In this document: positions 42,984-53,872 of the stretch, piece by piece
Numbering within the stretch: position 1 is the first letter of the stretch
Layout: every line of letters begins with the position of its first letter
NCBI GenBank assembly: GCA_004431415.1
Contig: QPMI01000610.1
Location: forward strand, 1 to 64,000
DNA: 64,000 bases
Source: Cyanophora paradoxa
Lineage: Eukaryota > Glaucocystophyceae > Cyanophorales > Cyanophoraceae
Direction of reading: 5' to 3'
Position numbers and translations under genes: made by a program
Notes under the pieces: model-generated
What the model saw: only the letters and a program-made list of their open reading frames with translations
Told to the model about the DNA's origin: nothing
Database searches by the model: none

Positions 42984-43380
42984 CAATTCGGAACCTTCGT
43001 TTTAGTAGTCGAGTTGGATCCCGGACTCGGCGGAGCTCGACTCTGCTGGAGCCGCATGCATCATTCGTCGAGCTTAAATTAAAAATCAAGCCTCCAGGCT
43101 AACATGAATCTCGCTCCCCTAGGCCTGGGCCCAGCCGCGTCGCGAGAACTGGCAGACTCGACGAGAAGCTTTAGCGGCCGCCGGGCAGCAGCAGCGCCCA
43201 GCCAGAAGCGCCTGGGCCTGGCCAAGCGGCGGATACCCCCCCTTGCCAAGACCCGCCAGCGGTGCGCAACACACAGCGGGCGCCGTCCCCGGCGCAGGCG
43301 GCGGGCGGCCCTGTGCGTTCAGTGAGTGCGTTCACGCGGCGGCGCCGTTGCCGAACTGCGAAGAGCCGGCGCGGCCACGG
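42984..43380. other. Host flank between retrotransposon and channel gene
   Basis: A short open frame from ATG 43104 (MNLAPLGLGPAASRELADS, 73 codons) has no recognisable features and is rich in Arg. I do not call it a gene. The rest appears non-coding. Confidence 0.4.
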
Positions 43381-46300
43381 TCAGTCCAGGGCCTCCAGGC
43401 CGGGGCGGAGCGGCGTAGGGGGGCGGGGGCGGGTGCGGAGGGCGGGGCGCACGTCCTCGCGGAGGGCGGCGCAGGCGGCGTGCAGGCCGGCGAGGCCCCG
43501 CTTCTCCCCCGCCGCCGTCCCCAGCAGCCGCCCGTGCAGCCCCTGCCCCAGCGCTCGCGCCGGCGGGGGGCGGGCGGGCGGGGGGGGCGGAGCGGGGGGG
43601 CGGGCCTTGGCGCGGGTGTGCTTGGCGAAGGAGAGGCGCTCGAGGTTGAGCTTCATCTCCGCGATGCGCGCCCCCTGCTCCTCCAGCCGCCCCTCCAGCG
43701 CCCCCTTCATCTGCACCAGGTGCCGCTCCGCCCGCCCGATCTGCCCGCCCCGCCGGCCGTCGGGCGTCGGGCGTCGGGCGTCGGGCGGCGGTGGGGCGGG
43801 TGCACCTGCTCGTCGAGCGTGATGACCTCCGGTGCCGCCTCCGCCCCCGCCGCGCCCTCCCCCGCGGGGGCGCCCGCGGCGCCCGGCGCCGCCGCCCCGG
43901 CCCCCGCCCCCCGCCCGAGCCCTCCTCGCCGCCGGCGAGGGAGCGGCGGCGAGCCGTCGGGCCGCCGGCGTGCGCGAGGGGTCGTCGGCGATGGAGCGGC
44001 GGCGGCCGGCGGGCAGCCCAGGGACCCCGGGCGCGCGGCCTCCTCCCCCTCCCCTCCCCGTCGCTCTCCCTGCCGGCCCCTGCCGCCGGCCGGCGCGGTC
44101 AGGGGGCGAGGGCGGGGGCGGGCGGGCGGCTCGCGGGAGCCCACCGGCGTCGCTGCCCGAGTCGGGGACCGAGTCGGAGTCGGAGGGGAGGAGGCGGGCG
44201 CTGGGCGGGCCCGCGCCCGCAGGAAGGGCAGCGCCCAGAGGGCCCGCCAGGCCCCCGCGCGAGCCGCGCCCCGCGACGCCGCCACGCCGCCAGCCGCTGC
44301 CGCTGCCGCAGGGAGCGGGCGGCGAGGTACCCCGCAGCCGCCGGAAGAGCGAGGCGGGCTCAGGCGGCGGGCCAGCGGCCGCGGGGGCGCCGGCGGATCG
44401 GCGTAGCCCCCGTGAAGGGCGCGAGGAGGGGGCGTCCGGCGGGCCCCGCCGGCCGAGCCCCGCCGCCGCCGCCGCAGCCCCGCGGCGCTGAGGGCGGAGG
44501 CGGCGGCAGAGGGCGGCGGGCCGGCGGCGGGGGCGAAGGCGCCCTCGAGGGCCCGGCGCCGGCCTCCTCCGCCTCCGCAGCGGCGGCGGCGGCGGCGGCG
44601 GCGGCGGCCTCGAGCAGAGCGGCAGGGGTCGGGTAGGCCCCCGTGCGCCTGCCGCCGGCGGTCGGCGCGGCGTCTCGCGGCCGGGGCGGGGCGGGGGCGG
44701 GGCCGGGGCGGGGGCGGGGGCGCGGGACCGCACTTGAAGGCCGCCCGCTGGAGCCGCGCCAGCGCCTCGAGCCGCTGCGGCGCAGCGCGGCGCGGTGGGC
44801 GGCGCGGCGCGGCGCGGCGGGCCGGGCGCCTCGAACGGAGCGGCGGGGAAAGTCGGGAGGGGGGGAGGGGGCGCACGGAGGCGACGGCGGGGTACGTGCG
44901 GATGGCGTCGCGCGTGGTGCGGGCGTTCCAGCGGCGCTCCCCCTCCGCGATCGCCCCGCTGTAGCTCTCCGTGAAGATCGCCCTGCCGCGTACCCCGGTG
45001 GGGGGGGGGGGGGGGGGGCAGGGGCGGGGGAGACGGGAGCGGGGGAGGGTACACGAAGAGGTTGACGAGGACCATCGTCGCGAAGAAAACTGGGGGTACG
45101 CGTCACAGATGGGGGAAGCATAGAGGGCGGTGTGAGGGTGAGAGGGGGGGGGCACGGTAGGTGGCGAAGAGGAGGGAGCCGAGGAGGGGCTTGGCCTGCA
45201 GCGCGCTCGACGGATCCGCGTCGCTCGGCCACCCCGTGTACAGCTGGGGGGTACATCGCGATCGGCAGGGAGTGGGGTACGGAGCTCCCTAACGTCGGGG
45301 CGGAGGGTACCATCTTATTCTCCTTGAGCATCGACGAGAAGACGGCGAGGAGCGCTTGCTGCGCGGGGGTGCAGAATTCACTCAAGAGCGCGGCATGCCC
45401 GGGAAGGGGGGTACGGAGAGGAGACCTGGAAGGTGTGGAGGGTGGCGACGGAGGAGGAGAAGGCCGTCGAGAGGCCCACCGCGTACGTCACGGCGACTGC
45501 GCACGCCCGCCCGCGTCAGGGGTACGCGTGGACGGAGGGCGGGGCGGGGTATGGGGCGCGCCGAGGAGGCAGACGAGGAGGAAGGTGAGGACGGGGGCGG
45601 AGGCGAAGACGACGGCGAGGGCCTGCGGGGAAGGGCTCGAAGAAGCGGAGGCGAAGGGGCGGGGCGGGGCGGGGGCGGGCGTGGAGGAGGGGCCCGGCGA
45701 CGGGGAGGCGCGTGAGGGAGAGGAGGGAGCGGAGCCAGACGGCGAGCACCGCGAACGCCGCCAGCACCTGCGCGGGGCTCGCTCGGAGGGGCGGCGGCGG
45801 GGGGAGCTCGGGGGCGCGGGGGCGGGGGGCGGGCGTTCTGGAGGGACTGAAGGGCGGCGAGGGTCTGCAGGTCCACGTAGCGCTCTGGCGGCACCGCGCC
45901 CCGCGGCAGCCCCGCCGAGTAGCCGTACCTGGCCCCGCGCCCCGCCGGGCGGTGAGCGAGGGGCGGGGAGTGGGGGAGAAGCGGGACGGTGGCACCAGAG
46001 GGCGCGGGTGGTGGCGAGGGCGAGGAGGAGGCCGTGGAGCGCAAAGTCGTAGAGGTTCGCCGCCACCCCGGCCACCTGCGCGGGGGGTCGAGGCCGGGAG
46101 GCGGGAAGAGGCCGGGGGTTCGCCGCGCGGGGCGGGCCTTGGCGCCGGGGAGGTGGGGGAGGAGGCGTGCGTGGCCGAGGAGGGAGGCGGCGAAGAAGGC
46201 GCACGCCACCAGCTCGAACGCCACCTGCCGGCAGCGCGTGGGCCCTCCAAGTCTCTGGAGGACCTCGGAGGGCTCGGGGGGGTACCTGGATGGCCCCCGC

Positions 46301-49300
46301 GGGGGTCGCGGGGTCCGGGGCCCGCAGGGGCCCCACGCGCACGTCGTGCCGCGGGGCGACGCCGCCCGTCGGCAGGAACTCGTACACGCTCCTCACCTGA
46401 GCGGCGCCCGGCGTCGGGCGAGGAGGAGGGCGAGGGAGAAGGGCGGGGCCCCACGGACGGCGGCGAGGGAGCGGAGGGAGGGGTTGTAGACGGCGAACTC
46501 GAGGAGGACGGCGGCCGTGCCGCGGTCGAGCCAGCGCCCCGCCTCCAGCGCCCCCAGCGCCGCCCTCGCGTCCCCCGCAGCCGCCGGCAGGTCCACGTAG
46601 AAGCCGCCCTGCCCTCTCGCGTCAGGTGGGAGGCGGGGGGCGGGGGAGGTGGCGGGGGCACCGGCTCGTACTCGGCGCCGGCGACGCCGGCGGCGTCGGC
46701 GCGGCTTCCGCGGGGCCCGCCGTCGCGCCAGGCGAAGGCCTCCCGCACGAGGGGCGCGAGGCGCGGGCCGGCCGCCGCCGCCGCCGCCTCGGCCGCCTCG
46801 GCCTCGGCGTCGCCCCAGGCGCGGGCGGCGGCCGGCGGCTCCATGCGGCGCGGGTAGCAGCGCGCCACCGCCGCGTCCAAGGGCGCCGGGACCCCGCAGG
46901 CGTCCCCCGGCCCCGCACCTGCCGCAGCCTGCGCCCCGCCGCTCGCTCGCTCGCTCGCTCGGGGGCTTGAGGTGAGGGGGGGGGTGCGGGGCGCGGCACC
47001 GGACGGCCCCGAGGGGCGCGAAGCGGCTGCGGTCGAAGGGCCCGGCCGGCCGCTCGGCGCGCCCCGCGGGGGCCGCCCACTCCGCGGCCCCCTCGCCGGC
47101 GGGAGTGAAGAGCCTCCCCACCGCCCCCTGCCCCCTCGCTCCTCAGATCGCGAGGCGGAGGGGAGGGCGGGCGGGCGCGGGGGCGGGCCTGCTCCCACAG
47201 GTACGAGAGGAAGTCGGCGTACGTCAGCTGCCGGCCCCGCCTGCGAGGGCCGCGTCAGAGGCGGGCGAGGTTGCAAGGGCGCGGGAGGGAGGTACGCGCT
47301 CGGAGACGAGGAAGCGGCGCTGCGGGGCGAGGCGCTCCCCCCCCGCCTGCTCGGGGAGCCCGTACGCCCTCCGCACCGCCGCCCCGAACGCGTACCCCTC
47401 CTCCCCGCCCCCCGTCGAGCCTGCAGCGAGCTCAGCGAGGCGTCGGCGCGAACTGTACAATCGAAACGGGCGCGGGGGGCCACCGTAGAGGGCGAGGGCG
47501 GTGAGCATGGCGATGAAGAGGAGGTAGGCGGCCGAGCTGCGGGCCACGAGCCGCACGGCCGCCCGCCGCCGCTCCCGCGCCACCTGCCCCGCGGAGCTCG
47601 ACGGGGGGCGAGGGGGAGGGCGACGGGGGGGGGGGGGGGGGGGCGGCCTCGCCTGGGTACGCCCTCGAGGGCCTCCACCATCTCCAGCTCCCGCCCGGGC
47701 TCGTGGCCCCCGCCCCGCCCCGCCCCGCCGCCCCCGCCGCCCCCGCCCTCCCCCGCCCCGGCCCGTGCCGCGAGCGCCCCGCTGCTTCGAAAGCGGCGCC
47801 GGCGCGGACGGAGGCGTCGTCGCGGGGCCGGCGGCGGCGGGCGGCGCGGGCGGAGCGGCGGTCGCGGAGGGCGGCGACGAGGAGGGCGGCGGCGTAGGGC
47901 GAGAGGCCGGCCTCGTCGGGGCGAGCCAGTCGGTCCGCTCCGCGCACGAGGCCGCCAGCAGCCGCAGCACCTCCCCCCGCTCGTGCAGCGCCGCGTGGTG
48001 CGCCGCCTGAGCCCGCGTGAGGCGCGCCGCCGGCCGGCGAGATCGCAGGGAGGGGCGGGGCGGGCCTGGCGGCCGGCGGCGTCGACCGCTGAGACGCTCA
48101 CGCCGCCGCTCACGAGCGCCTGCACCGTCTGCGGGCCGGTCGGTCGGGAAGGAGCGGGCCGGAGCAAGCAGGGCGGGGCGGGGCGGGGCGGGAGCGGACG
48201 GGGGCGTGGCCGGCGGCGGCGGCGAGGTGGAGGGCGGTGCGGCCGGCGGCGTCGCGGGCGTCGGGGTCGCGCAGCGCCTCCGAGGCCAGCAGGCTCCGCA
48301 CCACCTCCCCGTGCCTGGCCCCGCACCCCGTCACGCCCCCCTCTCTTTCCTTCTCGCTTCGAGGGGCGGGGGGAGGGAGGGCGGGACCCGTGGAGGGCGG
48401 CGAGGTGGAGGGCGGTTCGCCCGTCGCCGTCCGCCGCGTTCGCGTCCACCCCGTTCGTCAGCAGCTGCCCGGGGCCCGGGCGTCGGCGCGGCGCGGGGCG
48501 GGGCGGGGCGGGGCGGGGCGGGGCGGGCGGGGCGGGGCGGGCGGACGATGTTGAGGGCGGCGGTGCGCCCCAGGGCCGCCGCCCGCACCAGCACCGCCGC
48601 GTAGAAGCGCTGCCCCGCCCCTCAGCGCGCCGCCCGGCGCGGCGCGAGCGGCGGGGGGCGGGCCTGCATGACGAGCGACGTGTCGTCGCGGCTGCCCTCC
48701 TCGCCCTCCCCGAGTCCGCCGCCGCCCCGGCCCCGGGCCCCGCCCGCTCTCCCCACCTGCGAGGAAAGGGTCGGCAGAATGGCGGAGGGAAAGGTCGACG
48801 GGTGCGCGCCTGGATGCCGTGGGCGGCGACGTGGCGCTCGATGAGCGCCACCGTCCGCCCCGTCACCGCCGCCCCGCTGCCGCCCCCTCAGAGAGGCCGC
48901 GCGGGCCCGGGGCGGGCGGGCGGGGCGGGGCGGCGGGCGGACCGGTCGACGAGGGTGGCGGCGCAGAGGAGCTCGCCGCCCTCCACCGCCGCCTCCGCCG
49001 CCACCGCGAAGACCGGCTGCGCGAGGCGGCGCGGCTCGCGGGAGGCCGGGGCGGAGGGGGCGGGGCGAGGGGCGGCGGGCCTGGTGGAAGTCGTCGGCGG
49101 CGCCGTTGCGCATGAGGACGAGGGCGCAGCGCGACTGCCGGCTCGCCGCCGCCACGTGCAGCGCCGAGCGCCCCGCCCCGTCCCGCGCCGACAGGTTCGC
49201 CTTGTGGTCCTGCGTGCACCCGCCCCGCTAAGGCGCAGGCCGGCTTCGGGCGGGGCGGGGCGGGGCGGGGCGGGCCTCGATGATGGAGCGGAGGAGGGAG

Positions 49301-52224
49301 TCGTGCCCGTGCGCCGCCGCCTCGTGCGCGGGGCGCCGCCCCTCCGCCCCCTCCCCCACGTTGATGTCCACTGCCGCCCAGCTCGGCAGGAGGCGGGCGG
49401 GCGGGAGGGAGGGGGAGGGAGGGGGCGCGCACCGCCGCCGCGAATGCACATCTCGAGGACGGCGGGGGCGTTGTAGCGGCAGGCGAGGAAGAGCAGCTCG
49501 ACCTGCGCCGCCCCGCGGCTCGAAGCGAGGCGGCCAAGGGGGGCGGGGCGGGCCGGCGCACGAGGACGTGGTCGTAGAGGCGGACCTTGGCCTCCTCCAG
49601 CACCCCGAAGAGCGCGCTCTTGTTCTCCTGCACCCCCGCGAGCGCGCCGCGTCAGGGCGGGGGCGGCGGGGCGGGGCGGGGCGGGCGGGCGGGCCTTGAC
49701 GGCGTCGCGCATGAGCTCCCGGAAGTTCGCCTCCTGCGCCGGCGGCGGAGGCGGGTCGGAGGGCCGCCCCGCCCCGCTTCCCCCCGCCCACCACCGCGGG
49801 GCGGGCGGGGGGCGAACCTGCGGGTTGAAGACGGCGCCGCGGGCGAGGAGCAGGCGGGCGGCCCCCTGCGCCCCGCCCGCAGCGCCGCCAGCAGGGGCGT
49901 GCGGCCCTCCTCCGAGCACACGTTCACGTTCGCTGCGCGCCCCGCCCGCCCCGCGTGAGGCCCCTGCGGGCCCCGCGAGGGGCGCGGCGCGGCGCGGCGC
50001 GCGGGCACCGCCGGCGTCGACGAGGAGGGCGAGGCAGGCGGTGTGGTCCCGCGCCGCCGCGAAGTGCATCACCGTCTCCCCCCTGCCGCGTTGGTGAGGG
50101 GCGCGGGGGCGGGAGGCAGAGAGCGGGGGCGGGGCGCGCTGGTTGTTCTGGGTGTTGCGGTGGCAGCCCTGCGCGCCGGGCGGTCGGAGGGGCCGCTCGG
50201 AGCGGGCGGGGCGGGGCGGGCCTGGTCGAGGAGGTACTTGACGACGCGCTCGTGCCCGCCCATCGCCGCGTACCTGGGCCCCCGCGCAGCGCCGCTCGGG
50301 CTGCGCCGGGCTGCGCGGGGCGGGGGCGGGGCGGGGGCACATGAGGAGGGTGTTGCCGTCGGCGTCGGCGTCGTCCACCGAGCCGGCCCCCTTCTCCACG
50401 ATCGACCGCACCGACTCTGCCGCCCCGCGCACCCTCAGCGCCTCCTCGAAGGCCGCGGCGGGCCGGGCGGGGCGGGGCGGGCCGAGGTCGCCGCGGAGGG
50501 CGGAGGAGCGGAGGTCGAGCTTGCGGACGAGCGCCTCCCGCATCGCCTCGTCCGCCACGTCCAGCGGCCTGCGCCCCGTCAGCTCCGAGGCCGAGGACGA
50601 GGGCGGGGCGGGGCCGGGGCCGGGGCGGGGGCGCGCGTGGCGTCGGCGGCGTCGGGGAGGAACATGTCCGCCCCGTGCTCCACCTGCCCCCGCCCCGCCT
50701 CAGAGAGGGGGGACGAGGAGGGGCCGGGGGGCGCGCCAGCTCGACGGCGATCTCCGAGCGGCGGTGCTTGCACGCCTCCTGCGCCCCGCGCCGCGCTCGC
50801 CCCGGAGGAGAAGGCGGGGGGGCGGGGGGCGGGGGGCGGGGCGGACGTGGAGCGGGGAGACGCCCCAGCGGTCCTGAACGTTGACGCGGAGGCCCGGGCG
50901 GGCGAGGAGCCAGCGCGCCAGCTCCCCGTGCCCGTACTCCGCCGCCAGGTGCAGCACGTGCTGCCGGGCGGGCCGAGGGTCGCCCGCGCCCCGGGGAGGG
51001 CCCGGGTCAGATGCGATCGGAGCGCACCCGGTCGTCCCAGTCCTGGACGTTGACGTCGACGCGCCCGCCTTCCACCAGGTGCCGGATCGTCTCCAGGTTG
51101 CCCCTGCGCGAGGTCAGGCAGCCGCGCCCCGCCCCGGCCCCGCCTGGCGCACTCCCTGCGGAGGCGCCAGCGTCGACGTCAGAGCGCGGCCTTCCGACAG
51201 CGGCGGGGGCGGTGCGGGGACCGGGCGGCGTGGAAGAGGTCCCAGGCGACGGACTTGACGCTCGCCTCGATCAGCCGCGCCCGGAGCGCCGGCCCCGCCA
51301 CGTCCTGCCCCCCTCCTCAGACCCCGTCCGAGCGCATGCGGTCAGGCCGGGTCGGAGGGGCGGGGCGCACGAGGGGCGTGCGGCCGTCGGCGTTCTTGAG
51401 GGAGAGGTCGGCGCCGGCCGCCAGCAGCCGCAGCGCCACCGCCTCGTGGTGGTTCCCGCACGCCTCTGCCCCCCCCGCCCGCCCTCAGCCGCCCGCCCCA
51501 GCCCCGCCCGCCGGCCCCCGGCCGCCGGCGCGCGGACCGTGCAGCGGCGTCGTGCCCCCTGCGCCCGAGGGTGAGGCGCCAGCGGCGGGGCAGGGCGGGG
51601 CGGGGCGGGGCGGGGCGCGCATTTGTCCTGGGCGTTGGGGGAGGCCCCCCGCTCGAGCAGGTACTCCAGGATCTCCATGTTCGCCTGCGCACGCCCGCCC
51701 GCGGCCGCCAGGCCCCGCTTAGCTCCCAGTGCGCGCGCGCGGGGATCCGGAGCGGGCGGGCGGGCGGGAGGCCGCGAGTCCCGACGCACGCAGACGGCGG
51801 CCTGCGGAGCCGCGGGTGGGAGGTGCACGATCAGCAGCGCGCGCGCGCGGGGTCATCGAGGAATTCGAATCGAAGCAAAAGCTTGAGAAGGGCACGCGCA
51901 CCATGTGGATGACCTGGCGCTCGTCCCAGTCCTGCGGCGGGCTCGGCGTCAGCGCTCTGGGGCCCGGGCCGCGGTGCGGCTGAGCGGCGCAGCGCACCGC
52001 CGCCTGCACGTCGACGTTCATCGCCTGCACGAGCTTCTTCGTCTCGGACACGTTGCCATCCTTGACGCTGCGCACCCGGCGACCGCGAAACTTAGCTCGG
52101 CTGGCATGGCATGCATATGGGGGCCCATTGGGGGCGCGGAAACCGAGCGGCGGAGACGCCGGGGGCGCGTACAGTAGCATGAAAATGAAAGCACGCACGC
52201 AATGAAAAGATCCCACGCCGACAT
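43381..52224 (-). CDS. Ankyrin-repeat / polycystin-2-like (TRPP) cation channel fusion, many short exons
   Basis: The start is ATG 52224: MSAWDLFIA splices (GTGCGT...GCGCAG) to VKDGNVSETKKLVQAMNVDV, a classic ankyrin beginning. Ankyrin exons follow down to about 47930: MEILEYLLERGASPNAQDK, LRLLAAGADLSLKNADGRTP, VLHLAAEYGHGELARWLLAR, RYAAMGGHERVVKYLLDQ, VMHFAAARDHTACLALLVDA, ARDGAGRSALHVAAASRQSR and LLTNGVDANAADGDGRTALH. The channel part begins with RRAAVRLVARSSAAYLLFIA, MLTALALYGG (S1). The extracellular polycystin domain follows: QLTYADFLSYLW, GFYVDLPAAAGDARAALGAL, AGRWLDRGTAAVLLEFAVYN. Then come VAFELVACAFFAASLLGHA, AANLYDFALHGLLLALATT, YVDLQTLAALQSLQNA, VLAAFAVLAVWLRSLLSLTR, LAVVFASAPVLTFLLVCLLG, VAVTYAVGLSTAFSSS and FFATMVLVNLFV (S6). 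The tail is a coiled coil ending LRPGLEALD. Most donors are AG|GCCCGCC. It could be two adjacent genes, but I see no stop or gap between the halves. Confidence 0.68.
44577..44612. repeat. GCG trinucleotide repeat
   Basis: A run of GCGGCGGCG units (about twelve) encodes poly-Ala in the minus-strand reading frame of the channel gene C-terminal region, or lies in its intron. Confidence 0.8.
48495..48545. repeat. GGGGC pentanucleotide tract in channel-gene intron
   Basis: Tandem GGGGC units on the plus strand. On the coding (minus) strand this is the GCCCCGCCCC interior of an intron that begins with GCCCGCC. Confidence 0.85.
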
Positions 52225-52504
52225 CTGAGCATCTGGCACAGACCGGATGCGGAGGAAGAGCTGCCCGCTGGCGCCGGCGCCGCGTCAGCGGGCAAAGGCT
52301 GCGAGCTTTTACGGCGACCAGCCAGGCGAGCCCGCCGATGCCGCGGCTCTGGCTGCCGCAGTGCTAACCCTGGCGCCTCTTCGAATAGGACCTGTGTACC
52401 CCTCTCGACCGCGCGGGCCACGGCGCGGCACGCAGAGCGGGGCACGAGGAGCTACCGGGCGCATCGATACAGCCGGGCGCAGGAGATACCGGGCGTAGAG
52501 CCCG

Positions 52505-53298
52505 ATGCGGCTGCGCTGTGATCGTCCGATTGCAGCTGTGTCCGTCAAAAACAGTTCTGGATTTGTGGTCATGAAGAGCTTTGGCATTCTCGCCCAGTCG
52601 CCGGCCGCGGCCGCAGCCAACGCGGTTACGAGCGGCTTCGTCTGCGCCGCGTACAGTCTCCCGACGATCGTGTCGCACGGTGAGAATCTGCGGATTGACA
52701 CGATGTTTGACCTGAGACTAGTACTTCTCTTTCTGCAGGCCTAGGCACGCGCGGATCCGGAGCAAGCTTGAGCATTTCTTTTTGTGGACTAAAGGGCCCA
52801 CGCCCCGGACACCAGCGGCGCTCGGCAGCGCGCCAGCAGGTACCCTCAAGCCTGTGCGGCTCTCGAGCTCGGCCGCGGTCCAGTTTCGTCTCGTGCACGT
52901 GGGTGCCGTCCTTCCTTAGCTTACCAAGGCACGCGCGCTTGGTATTTGTTTGATCCCGCAACCGCACGCAGTCTTCGAGCGACTCTGAGGAGAAGCCGAA
53001 GGACGCCACGGGAGTATCCGAGTCTCGGCAGCTGACGCGGCCGTTCCTGTGGCGCGAAGCGCTGAAGTCCGCTTTCCCGGGCAAGCAGGGGGAGGCTCTC
53101 GTCGATGTGTCGGAAGCATTCATGCAACACTTCGATGAGCGTTTCACGAAGCTGGAGGAGCGCATCGACCGCAAGTTCGAGCACATCGGCTTGCTAATCT
53201 TGGCACTTGCGTTGTTCCTCGTGCGCAACATTCCCATCTTCTCTCCTGTAATTATCAATCTGCCTGACTGCGGTGTGCGGAAGGCGTTATGTAATTAA
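52505..53298 (+). CDS. Unrecognised 200-residue protein with C-terminal coiled coil and membrane anchor
   Basis: There are three exons, 52505-52679, 52739-52839 and 52972-53298. Introns are GTGAGA...CTGCAG and GTACCC...CGCAG, all in phase, giving exactly 200 residues. The N-terminus (MRLRCDRPIAAVSVKNSSGF, then SPAAAAANAVTSGFVCAAYS) is basic and Ala/Ser-rich and could be an organelle-targeting region. The C-terminal half reads LTRPFLWREALKSAFPGKQG, VDVSEAFMQHFDERFTKLEE, RIDRKFEHI, a short coiled coil that runs directly into one membrane segment (GLLILALALFLVRNIPIF). The coiled coil plus single C-terminal anchor recalls small mitochondrial or plastid membrane proteins, but I assign no function. 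It starts 280 bp from the divergently transcribed channel gene, so they may share a promoter. Confidence 0.6.
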
Positions 53299-53872
53299 AA
53301 ATGGGATGGTCTCTAAAAGACGTCATCCGATGATCGCCGGTTTCGATGCTTTGAATCGAAGGGCGTCTTGCAAACCGCAGGTGCTCTTTTCCAAGCTTGA
53401 AGGGCACGAGTAGATCTTTCATTCTGTGAATGCAGTTAGCTCTGATAACAATGTTTCTGTGAAATACAATATGCTTGGATAGGTCCGGCCGCGGCGGCCA
53501 GGCCCAGGCAGCTACGAAGGAGGTTACTAAGTTAACGTTGATTATGCTTGATATATATAGCTCGTATATCAAGATTGATTATCATAGTATGAAGCCTTGA
53601 AGCATAAGGCGCGCACTGCGATCGCGAGCATGCGCGCGCATCTCCGGGCTTCGTGGCAAGCTTCGGCGCCATATGCATGGCCATTTAATTTGGCGCCGGC
53701 CGGCGCCGGCGCCGGCGCCAGCGTGAATTCGAACAGGACCTGTGTACCCCTCTTGACCCAGCCGGCGCAGGCCCGGCGCAGGGCGAACAGATCTAGACCC
53801 TCACGCAGGGCACGTCGACGTCGGTCGCATCGGTACAGCGCTACCCAGCCGACATCGCGCGCTGGGGTTGGG
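53299..53872. other. Intergenic region upstream of PARG
   Basis: The first part is AT-rich (about 53299-53600). Near 53690-53730 there is a GGCGCCGGCGCC palindrome array. The segment around 53728-53765 (GACCTGTGTACCCCTCT) closely matches 52388-52410, so a piece of upstream sequence is shared by two neighbouring loci. Confidence 0.5.

Noticed and set aside
45516-48866. 1116-codon Arg/Pro/Ser-rich minus-strand frame
   Set aside because: It reads straight through exons and GC-rich introns of the channel gene in the wrong frame; the recognisable channel motifs lie in other frames.
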